From Symbiodinium natans (Eukaryota > Sar > Dinophyceae > Suessiales > Symbiodiniaceae), in the NCBI GenBank assembly GCA_905221605.1, contig CAJNDS010002668.1:186001-250000 (forward strand): a stretch of DNA of 64,000 nt. Direction: 5' to 3'. Below are positions 55,545 through 64,000 of the stretch, piece after piece (position 1 is the first letter of the stretch; every line of letters begins with the position of its first letter). The position numbers were made by a program, and so were the translations under genes. The notes beneath the pieces were generated by a model. That model was not told the origin of the DNA. It searched no databases and saw nothing but the letters and a program-made list of their open reading frames with translations.

Positions 55545-55722
55545 TACTTGGAGGCTCAAGGGTACTTAGAACTTCAATGCTACCTGTACTTAACAGCCTC
55601 CTTAGGGAGAGTATATAGTACAGCTATGTTTTGGGGGTCGTAAGTACCCCTAAACCCTAAACCCTAAACCCTAAACCCTAAACCCTAAACCCTAAACCCT
55701 AAACCCATGAGCCTCCACGTAT
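55545..55722. mobile_element. T2-family element cleanly interrupted by CCCTAAA repeats
   Basis: Left atacttggaggctcaagggt, right cccatgagcctccacgtata. Eight telomeric units (about 55647-55704) sit exactly within what would be gtaagtacccatgagcctcc. Confidence 0.8.
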
Positions 55723-56335
55723 AGGCCCCCCATGAGAACCTTCAGGCTCATGTTCCGTTGTGTGGATCGCCGCCCGCCGCCTGCCGTTCCACAGCCCCTA
55801 GGTTGCCAAAAAAGGCAATGGGGTTGTTGAGGTTTAGGGTTTAGGGTTTAGTGTTTAGGGTTTAGGGTTTAGGGTTTAGGATTTAGGGTTTAGGGTTTAG
55901 GGTTTATAGGGTTTAGGGTTGTTGAGGTCCTTAGGCTTTAGGGTTTAGAGTCTAGGTTGTAAGGGTCCGGGCTCAAAAGGGTTTAGGGTGTAGGGTTTAG
56001 GGATTAGAAATGCTGCCTGTTTCATGTTGGAAGGAAATCCCCCGACAAGAAGGGCTCACAAGAGGAGAACACTGAAGTTTGGGATATATGTTTAGGGTTT
56101 GGGGTTTTCGGGTCGGAGGGTCTACAGTCGATACCCAGCGTTTTTTTTGGAGGATCCCTTCCCGCTCATCGCCCAACCCACCCTTCCTCCCTCCCGCCAC
56201 TTGCCCGATAGGCGCGGAGTACCCCTAAACCCTCAAGCCGAAACCCCAAGCCCTAAACCCCAAAACCCCCAAAACCCTAAACTCTAAACCCCAAACCCTA
56301 AACCCTAAACCCTAAACTCATCCAGGAGTTTTCAG

Positions 56336-57794
56336 AAGCTTCTTGGCGCCTGGAGGTATGCTGATGACCCCCTGTTCCAGCGCATGGCGTGGCTTCACGG
56401 CACAGCAGGGTTTAGGGTTTAGGGTTTAGGGTTTAGGGTTTAGGGTCTATAGGGTTAGCTTCTGAAGTGCTGGGTTCTTTCAGCTGGGCCCAGGTGGGCC
56501 CCTTCTTCAGGTCAGTTCAGGGTTCGGGGTTTGGGGTTGAGGGGTTCCCAAATCCTAAACGCTAGACCCTAAAGCCTAAACCCTAAACCCCAAACCCTAA
56601 ACCCTAAACCCTAACCACGGGATAGGTGAAAGGAGCTCCGGAGACTAGACCAGGTAGCTGAGAATCTCCAGTGGCCCCTTAGAAGCCTTCGAACGGTACC
56701 CTAAACATAAGGCTGCTTAGAGTGATGGGGTTTAGGGTTTAGGGTTTAGGGTTTAGGGTTACGGACCTGAATGTGCGCGAAGTTTGGGTTTAGAAGGGAT
56801 GGAGAGTTGGGGAAAGAAGCGTTCCTCAGCAGGGGATTCCTTGCTAAACATTGCGCCCACCATAACCTACTCAAGTTGTAGCGTCATCCCCTTCCTACGG
56901 GACATCCTTACCCTAAACCCTAAACCCTAAACCCTAAGCCCTAAACCCCACGCGTGTGACGTGGTCACTCATCCTCCAGGGCTCTCTACGAGCAGATTGG
57001 GGACCTTGCTGCGAAAGGCGATGCCCTGGCAACCACCGAGGCTTACCAGGAGGCAACTTGGGGTGCGGGGATTTAGGGTTTAGGGTTTAGGGCTAGGGTT
57101 TAGGGTTTGGGGTTTGGGGTTTTAGGGCTAGGGATTTAAGACTCGCACCCCTCAGGTTTGTACCCCTACAGGTTCCCGTGAATATGCTCTCCTAATCTGG
57201 CCCGTATACTCCCTTAAAGACCCAAGAGTACAACCTTCAGGGTCCAAGGTACAACCCCGAGAGTGAGGGATGTTTGTTTTGGTTTTGGGTTTCGTTCTTG
57301 ATTAGGGTTGGAGTTTAGGATGTCGGGGTGCAGGAACGTGAAACCCTAAACCCTAAATGACCCAGAGGCGCTTGGAATCCAGATTGCGCACCAGGGCACT
57401 GACGTGAAGCAGCGCGACGCGCGACCCCTTCCCTTCGAGGCGCGGCGCTCTGGGCTTAGGGGTCAGGGGTTTAGGGTTTAGGGTTTAGGGTTTAGGGTTT
57501 AGGGTCTAAGGTTCAACCTGGGTGAAGCCTTGAACATAAAACCCTGCAGCCTACACCCCCCAAGCCCAGCGACCAGGACAAGGCGGTGGAGTACATCTTG
57601 AGCTTTCTGGACCCCCTGGAGGTGCAAGCCCTAACTACTGTTTTTAGGGTTTAGGGGTTAGGAGTTAGGGTTTAGGGTTTTTTATTTTAGGGTTTAGGGT
57701 TTAGGGCTACTGTTTGCTGAAGAACCCCTCCGAAAAATAGAAGTATTCTTCCCCAAAAGGGGCATACGGTGATTATTACTCTTTTTGTTTTTTT

Positions 57795-57825
<31 letters not shown>

Positions 57826-60040
57826 GGGGCTTCTTAAGGAATAGTAGCTTAGGGCGAATGTACCTATATCTGGTGTGGCAACGACTGTCCATGAACCTCC
57901 AAGTAAACGTTTTCCAAGATCGATTCGAGGGCTGCCGTCGATGGTAAGGATGTCTTTGGGTCTCTGGGCCATAAGCCCTATAGACCCTAAAGACGGAGAG
58001 CGTGAGTGTTACATAGTTATTCACTCCGCGAGTTCTTGGGCAGACGGGCAATGTACACGAAGGTCCCTCTACTAGCAGGCGGAACCCTAAACCCTAAACC
58101 CTAAACCCCTAACCCTAAACCCTAAACCCTAAACCCTAAACCCTAAACCCTAAACCCCTAACCCTAAACCCTAAACCCTAAACCCTAAACCCTAAACCCT
58201 GGGTTCGCAGCAGGTGGGCCGCATCCTGACAGTGTGCAGGAGATGGTGCAGTGTTTCAATGGCAGGCATGGACCGTTGCCAAGGGAGTTGAGATCTTTGG
58301 AAGGCTTGGGGTTTAGGGTTTCGGTTTTCGGGTTTGGGGTTTAAGGTTTAGGGTTTAGGCTTAGGGTTTAGGGTTTAGTTTTTAGGGTTTTGGGTTTAGG
58401 GTTTAGGGTTTAGGTACTTATAACCCAATTATAAGTGTGTTATAAGTACAGTTATAATTGGGTTCCAAGAAGGCTTGGTAGCCCGTGGCACCCCTTACCC
58501 TTGTTTTGCTTCATGGTGAAATATGGTGGCTGGGCTACCAAGAAGATCCTTGTCCCTGCGGCCTAAGTGAACCCCTAAACCCTAAACCCTAAACCCTAAA
58601 CCCTAAACCCTAACGTTTCTGGTCCAAGTGCCCCACTATGGGGCATGCGGTTTCAATTGTGGGGTTGTTTTCGTCCGCAAGGTTGAGCAGCCACGTCAGT
58701 GTCTTTTGGGGGGGCCTCAACCCTAAACCCGAAAAAAGGAAACCCTAAACCCTAAACCCGATGATGGGGGGCGAGTCAGCACGTGTTTTTTGGGAAGCAG
58801 GGAATTCAGCTCCGGAACCTCTTAGCTTGAGAGCCCATTGGACCCACACCTGTACGAGTTTATGGTGGCCCTAAATAAGCTGTGCTTATGCGGTTGCAGG
58901 GCTTAGGTAGGGCATAGGGTTGACGGTTTTAGGGTTTGGGGTTTAGGATCCCGGGTTTAGGGTTTACGGGTAGGGTGTAGGGTTGGGGTCCTTATATATG
59001 GTTGCACTAGTATAGCAAAGCAGCAGAGTCCAGGACCAAAACGCCCGAAACCCAAACCCGAAACCCTCCCACTTTGGCGAATCCAGGAAGAAAACCGAAA
59101 CCCTCAATCCTAGACCCTAAAGGCCCAAGAGGGTTTAAAGTTTAGGGTTTGTGTGACCAGGTGCCCTGTGGCAGGGCTTTTGCCGACAGCGATGGCCCAA
59201 TGAAAGCGAGGTGCTCGAAGGCACGGACTTGTTGGGCCCCGCACAATGGCAGGTTTGGGGGTGTATAGTTCAGGGTTTGATGGGTTCAGAGTGTTTGTGT
59301 TGTCTATAGAATCTATAGGGTTTGTAGGGTTTAGGGTTTAGGGTACGAAGCGTGGTAGCCGAGACCCTGTTCAGTGAGGCTTACCCTAAACCCTAAACCC
59401 TGAACCCTAAACCCTAAAGTGTACCAGGGCCCACCCAGGTAAGGGTCAACACCGAGCCTGCACCAGGAGCGGCATATGGCCTAGAGCCCGAGTTGAAGGA
59501 CTGTTTAGGGTTTAGGGCTTAGGGCTTAGGGCTTAGGGTTTAGGGTTTAGGGTTTAGGGGAAGGAGGTGTAAGGTTTATAGGTTTCATAGGCTCTACGGT
59601 TTGGTGTGAAGGGAGCTAGACCTTCACGTGGGGGCGGGTACTGATTGGGGGTGTGGGCTTGGGAGTAAGGAAGACTCGGCACTTTTGAGGCCTTACCTCA
59701 GTCCTGTAACTCTGCATCTAAAACGCGAAGTGTGCCCGAATTCATGCAATTGTTGCTGAGGGTTTTGGCTTCCCTTGCAAACGCCTCAACAGAGCCCAAA
59801 ACCTTCTACAGGAAGGCCATTGGGACCCAAAACCTTAGAACTGGCGACTCCGGTTTCGGGGTCCACGGATAGGGCTAGGGCTTATGGGGCTTAGGGTTTA
59901 GGGTTTAATGGTCTAGGACGCGGATGCTCCTGCAGAAACTAGCAAGGGAAACCCAAGTGACGATGGCAGAGAGGATTGGCTGGGCTTCTATCGGAAGCAG
60001 CACATACTTTCCACGAAAGCGCCGGTCAGATTCTTGTCTG
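56336..60040 (+). CDS. F-box protein gene, several exons
   Basis: F-box proteins bind Skp1 in SCF ubiquitin ligases. Exons 57550-57621 (PTPPKPSDQDKAVEYILSFL, then DPLE) and 58211-about 58280 (QVGRILTVCRRWCSVSMAG) join in frame across a GT-AG intron. Together they form an F-box: I-L-x-F-L-D-P...V-C-R-R-W. Exon 59161-59252 reads ALWQGFCRQRWPNESEVLEG and about 59945-60030 reads REDWLGFYRKQHIL: the LW...C...RWP and W...Y motifs typical after an F-box. Upstream exons probably in the same gene are 56336-56409 (KLLGAWRYADDPLFQRMAWL), 56980-57062 (ALYEQIGDLAAKGDALATTE) and about 57361-57450 (PEALGIQIAHQGTDVKQRDA). The start, the C-terminal substrate-binding domain and several junctions are not established; the exon near 59945 is open in all three frames. 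Confidence 0.72.
57803..57832. repeat. Poly-T then poly-G run
   Basis: About 17 T residues followed by about 27 G residues, prone to assembly error. Confidence 0.9.
58083..58201. repeat. Telomeric CCCTAAA array inside the F-box intron
   Basis: Sixteen units, two with an extra C. It ends 9 bases before the exon that completes the F-box. Confidence 0.96.
58474..58542. mobile_element. Short T1-family element
   Basis: cttggtagcccgtggcaccc and ggtggctgggctaccaag only 70 bases apart, with the core deleted. Confidence 0.75.
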
Positions 60041-60235
60041 ATTGAAGCTCTGGGGTTGCCAGGGGTACTGAAGCAACCAGACTTTTGTTCATCGGGAGCC
60101 TAAATCCCCTTACCGGGTTTAAGGTTGGGATCCCTTCCTCAAAAAACCCTAAACCTCCCCAAACCCTAAACCTCCCCCAATCCTAAACCCTAAACCCTAA
60201 ACCCTAAGCCCTGCAACCTAAGCGTCGCATCCCAA

Positions 60236-60306
60236 GGCGTAATCTTCTTCGCCTCGGCTCTGCAAATCTGGGCGGAGAAGAGCGAGCAAACGGAGGCTGA
60301 TTTTCG
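60236..60306 (+). CDS. Candidate exon, unidentified
   Basis: It follows CCCTAAA repeats and precedes TTTAGGG. The reading is VIFFASALQIWAEKSEQTEA. It could be a late exon of the F-box gene. Confidence 0.38.
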
Positions 60307-61055
60307 GGTTTAGGGTTTAGGGTTCAGGGGCCGGGGCTCGAACCTGGGGTAGGGTACGATGCATCCCCCAGTAGGGTTTAGGGTTTAGGGTTTGGGGTTC
60401 AGGGTTTGCAAAAAGGGTTGAGGGTTTAGGGTTTAGGGTTCGGTGGGTTGATAGGATAGCACTCTAAACCGCAAGACGGCCCTGGACCCAAAGTCAGGCT
60501 TGAGACCGAGATCGAGTGCATCCGTTTCCGGGAGCCTTAACAGCCAAGCATTTAGGGTTTAGGGTTAGGGTGATCGCCCATTGTGCACACACACACCCTA
60601 AACCCTAAACCCTAAACACACGCTCTTGCCAGTGCCGGGAGGAAGATGGAGCTGGCTTCGGCTAGGCAACCCCATCTAGCTTTAGCCTTGTGAATGCCTT
60701 GTAGCCTTGGTATGTGTATAATCGGAGCCTGTTATTGGGGTTTGGGGGTTTGGGTTTAGGGTTTAGGGTTTTGGTGGGTTTAGGGTTTAGGATTTGGGCA
60801 GAGATTCAGGCCAGGGTCGTTGACGAAGTCATCCGGCTCGCATGATATCACATTGCCTGGACAACCTCTGTCGCAGGCAAGCTACCACAGGAGCCCTGAA
60901 GCAAAAAGGGTTTTTGGGTGCAAGGGTTAAGGTTTCTTGCTCTTTTACGCCAGTATTTTCTGTAGGGGGCCAGGGTAGGGTAGCAGGGGGGGGGAAGTAC
61001 GGGGTAGTAGGGGGTAGTACAGGGGGTAGTAGGTGTTTTCCCTGGTCTGGACAGG

Positions 61056-61159
61056 CTGGAGGATGGGTGCCCTTTACCCTTTGTTTAGTTCAAGGTTCCT
61101 CATGAAGTAATCAACCACAAACAATGTACCCTTTTCATCATATGGTTACTGGGCTACTG
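61056..61159. mobile_element. T1-family element
   Basis: It has ggtgccctttaccctttgtt, aaggttcctcatgaagtaat and atggttactgggctactga. Confidence 0.65.
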
Positions 61160-61214
61160 AGTCTTACAAAGGGTACTGTGCCTTAATGAAAAGGTACTTA
61201 CACGGTTACTCTCG

Positions 61215-61342
61215 GTAAACCCCACAAGGAGGGGCCTCCTTTCCATACTAACTTTTATTAAGCGGCTGACAACCTAAGTTCGGGTTCTTATAGAACCCAA
61301 TTTAGGATCCTTATCAACCTACTTGTAAGTAGGGGGCCCCTA
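61215..61342. mobile_element. T3-family palindromic element immediately before an exon
   Basis: ccccacaaggaggggcctcc at the left, gtagggggcccctaaa at the right; internal aacctaagttcgggttctta. Confidence 0.7.
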
Positions 61343-61363
61343 AACCACAGTGCTTTGTTTCAG

Positions 61364-61450
61364 GTGAAGGCCGTGCCGGCTCTGTTCGCTCATGACCTCG
61401 ACGGTATCGGCCGCTGGGTGTATAGGAACACTGGGCCTTCAAGTACCTGA
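61364..61450 (+). CDS. Candidate exon, unidentified
   Basis: The TTTCAG acceptor is 20 bases past a T3 element. The reading VKAVPALFAHDLDGIGRWVY is protein-like. No family. Confidence 0.45.
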   Translation: MKAVPALFAHDLDGIGRWVYRNTGPSST

Positions 61451-61548
61451 GATGTAGGGACGGTTGGAGCCCAAGTATTTTATAGTGAAGTAAGTCATCA
61501 CGGAGCAACGCTGAAGCAAGGAACCGAGCCTGGGGCACCTAAACCCTG

Positions 61549-61663
61549 AACCTTAAACCCTAAACCCTAAACCCTAAACCCCTAAACCCCTAAACCCCTA
61601 AACCCCTAAACCCCTAAACCCCTAAACCCCTAAACCCCTAAACCCCTAAACCCCTAAACCCTA
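61549..61663. repeat. Variant telomeric array of CCCCTAAA octamers
   Basis: Three CCCTAAA units, then eleven consecutive CCCCTAAA units. Confidence 0.96.
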
Positions 61664-61683
61664 CTGGGCGACTGCCGGTCTAG

Positions 61684-61930
61684 AGAATGCACTGTGGAGG
61701 TGCTCCGCGCGATTTAGGAAACCAGAAGCTGACTGCTGGAATGTGAGTTGATCGGGTTTAGGGTTTAGGGTTTAGGGCTAGGGTTTAGGGTTTAGGGTTT
61801 AGGGTTGAAACCTTAATAATAAAACTGCCTCTGCCTCAGGATGGGACTCTTCCTTCAAGCAGCGCGTCGGCTGGGAGGTTGGCACACATCCCTGGTCCCG
61901 GAAGCGTTTCTGGCATCTCGCCCAAGTCCT
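61684..61930 (+). CDS. Two candidate exons, possible gene end
   Basis: First, 61684-61742, read ENALWRCSARFRKPEADCWN with a canonical GTGAGT donor at 61743, bracketed by CCCTAAA before and TTTAGGG after. Second, from 61840 after CTCAG; in phase it reads DGTLPSSSASAGRLAHIPGP and reaches TAA at 61927-61929, but another frame (KQRVGWEVGTHPWSRKRFWH) is as long. Family unknown. Confidence 0.42.
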
Positions 61931-62457
61931 AACATAGGGTTTAGGGTTTAGGGTTTAGGGTTTAGGTTCATTTTTTGGTTTAGGGTTTAGGGTCTAGGGT
62001 TTAGGGTTTGGGGTTTGGGGTTTGGGGTTTAGGGTTTAGGGTTTTTCACAGGCCTTTCCCTGCCGACTTCAGGAGTCTGAGTTTGGGGTTTGGGTTTAGG
62101 GACACCCCCCCCTCCCCCCCAAAGAACAAAAACACTCTGCCATATAAGGGCAACGTGGGAATCATAATCTTCTATTTTTGGCGCACTAGGGTTTAGGGTT
62201 TACGGTTTAGGGTTTCGGGGATGATCCTAGGGATTTTGAGTATTTTGAGGGCTACTAAGTAGACTTACCATGTCAAAAGAGCTTCCAAGTAAACTCCTCG
62301 ACTTGCCGGTTCGTGACGAGGAAACTAGGCACCCTTTCGGACTACAGTAGTTAGTACTAGCCTTTTGCCCCTCTTAAACGTGGGCATCTTTCCACATAAT
62401 CAAGGTACATCACGATACCTTTTTGTTGAGGGAGAAATGCTCTAGGTAAACTAACTG

Positions 62458-62550
62458 GTTCTTAGTAGGGAATGAGGGAATGAGGTACCCTGCATAATCC
62501 CTCAAAGCGTATAGACCGGGCTCTACTTCCCTCATTCCCTACTAAGAACC
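62458..62550. mobile_element. T5-family palindromic element
   Basis: ggttcttagtagggaatgag and ctcattccctactaagaacc: perfect 20-base inverted ends. It abuts the T2 element that follows. Confidence 0.85.
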
Positions 62551-62640
62551 GCTTGGAGGTTCACGGGTACTTATAGAAGCAACCCTAAACCCTAAACCCT
62601 GAACCCTAAACGGGTTATAAGTACTCATGAACTTCCAAGC
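62551..62640. mobile_element. T2-family element with an internal telomeric tract
   Basis: gcttggaggttcacgggtac at the left, agtactcatgaacttccaag at the right; four CCCTAAA-type units at 62582-62611. Confidence 0.8.
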
Positions 62641-63497
62641 AAAAGCGGAACCCCATTAAGCATTTGGCGGAGAGAAAGAACGTATAAACCCATGCCAGCG
62701 CGAGGGAGATGTTTGGGGGACTTCCGCGATGCCACAGAATAGGGTCTAGGGCTTCGGGTCTAGGTTTAGGGTTGTTGGGTCCCCAAAAGATGCGAGATGA
62801 TCTTCCCCAGGCATGGAAATGCAGAGGATGCTCGGCATGACATGGGTTTGTGGGTGTAGGGTTTAGGGTTAGGGTGTAGGTCGCCGGGTTTGGACATTTG
62901 GGCTCCTCTTGTACTTGGTTGGCAGGACACTACGAGCAAAGAAGGGCACCCCTCCGCAGCTTGTAGTGCTGCCAGGCCCTAAATGACGCGGGCAACCAGG
63001 ACAATAGAAAAGGATATCTCCAAGGCAGGACCTGTCTTTCGGGTTTGGATTAGGGGTTTACGGTGTAGGCTGTGGGGTTTCGGGTCTGCAGCCGCTAAGC
63101 CCGAAGCAGCTGTATGGACGCCTTTGCGTCGGATTCTACGCACGTCCATGAGAGACCCTATAATCCCAAAACCCCTTAGACCCTGAACCCTATAGAGAGG
63201 CCGCGCAAGACACAACAAGGCGTTCGAGATGCCAGGTTTCGGCCAGGCCACGCTCAGTGAGAGTCGGGTTTGAGCGGCGCTCGGGGTAGAGTCGAATCAT
63301 CAGGATTTCGGTTTTAGGGTTTTCACCAGCACGAACCCGAAGCCCCAAATCCTAAACCCCAAACCCCAAACCCTACATCGCAACTTGCGAAATCCACGAA
63401 AGCCCTATACCAACCCAACCTTAAACCCTAAACCCTAAACCCTAAAACCCCCAATGTCGCCCAGAAGGTGAGTTCTCTAAATCAGGGTTCCTTCCAG

Positions 63498-63532
63498 GAT
63501 CCTGCTTTGAACCGGGCCGTGCTATGCATAGG
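63498..63532 (+). CDS. Weak candidate exon
   Basis: After TTCCAG the reading is DPALNRAVLCI. Short, bracketed by CCCTAAA (63423-63448) and TTTAGGG (63541-63560). Confidence 0.3.
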
Positions 63533-63840
63533 ACCCAACAAGGGTTTAGGGTTTAGGGTTTAACGCTATAACCCTTGCAACACCTGCAAACCCCATAACC
63601 TTCACAATAGCTTGACGAGCGCGCCTAGAATCTAAGGGTAGTTATACGGGCCCTTACTATGGCCCCTTACCTTATTTAATTAAAGGTTCGGATGTATGGG
63701 CTCTTGGCTTATATCAGGGTCAGGGCCCATACCAAGGGACCATGTATCTAGCCTAAGACCCTAGAAAACCTAAACCCTAAACCTTAAGCCTTAAACCCTA
63801 AACCCTAAACTCAAGGCCTAGCTAGGCCGCCCCCCTACAG

Positions 63841-63945
63841 TTGGGCCGTTGTCCTTCGACCTCGATGGCGCAAGCGTTCGCCCGCCTCCCACAGCTCGCA
63901 ATTCGGCAGCACCCGGTACCGGAGCACGTTCCTGCTCCCTTATTG
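63841..63945 (+). CDS. Candidate exon at the window edge
   Basis: CTACAG ends at 63840. The reading VGPLSFDLDGASVRPPPTAR continues NSAAPGTGARSCSLIEV. It follows CCCTAAA repeats. Protein-like, family unknown. Confidence 0.45.
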
Positions 63946-64000
63946 AAGTCAATACCCTAAACCTGGAGCTCCAAGCTCCGTGAGGCCCGGCCAGGGCCCC

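Overview
The window is eukaryotic nuclear DNA: no operons, many short GC-rich exons in long introns, and hundreds of copies of the seven-base telomere unit TTTAGGG/CCCTAAA scattered in both orientations throughout. The TTTAGGG unit, very large repeat-filled introns, apparent mixed GT and GC splice donors, one gene direction for everything recognisable, and an integrated RNA-virus-like protease polyprotein all suggest a dinoflagellate or close alveolate relative. This is an inference, roughly 50-60 percent sure. I saw no dinoflagellate spliced-leader relic.

All recognisable genes read on the + strand and are broken into exons of about 30-160 bp. Exons were found by reading conserved protein motifs in short windows between telomeric tracts, so their ends are approximate. 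Layout: 0.7-5.8 kb, unassigned candidate exons; 7.4-17 kb, a Kelch-repeat (beta-propeller) gene; 18.1-19.4 kb, unassigned exons with two possible gene ends; 21.7-25.1 kb, a higher-order tandem array followed by a long TG microsatellite; 25.3-29.3 kb, nested inverted repeats and minisatellites; 30.6-33.6 kb, candidate exons; 34.7-38.6 kb, the C-terminal half of a GT1/UDP-glycosyltransferase gene carrying the HHGGAGT signature; 39.5-42.2 kb, a telomere-repeat-free, intronless island holding a 465-codon sobemovirus/dinornavirus-like serine-protease ORF and an in-frame tail beyond one stop; 43.8-46.9 kb, an unidentified multi-exon gene; 48.6-52.9 kb, a prolyl-4-hydroxylase-like 2OG-Fe(II) dioxygenase gene; 55-60 kb, an F-box gene; 60-64 kb, further candidate exons.

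The introns are packed with at least seven families of short palindromic (MITE-like) elements, called here T1-T7. Each family recurs from one gene to the next, and some copies start or end within a few bases of a predicted splice site.

The most striking pattern is that the telomeric tracts are oriented relative to exons. About fifteen exons have CCCTAAA repeats directly upstream and TTTAGGG repeats directly downstream, so many introns begin with (TTTAGGG)n and end with (CCCTAAA)n. Such introns could pair end to end, and several apparent donors are the repeat itself (GTTTAGGG). I see no pathway linking the genes; the shared feature is the intron architecture.
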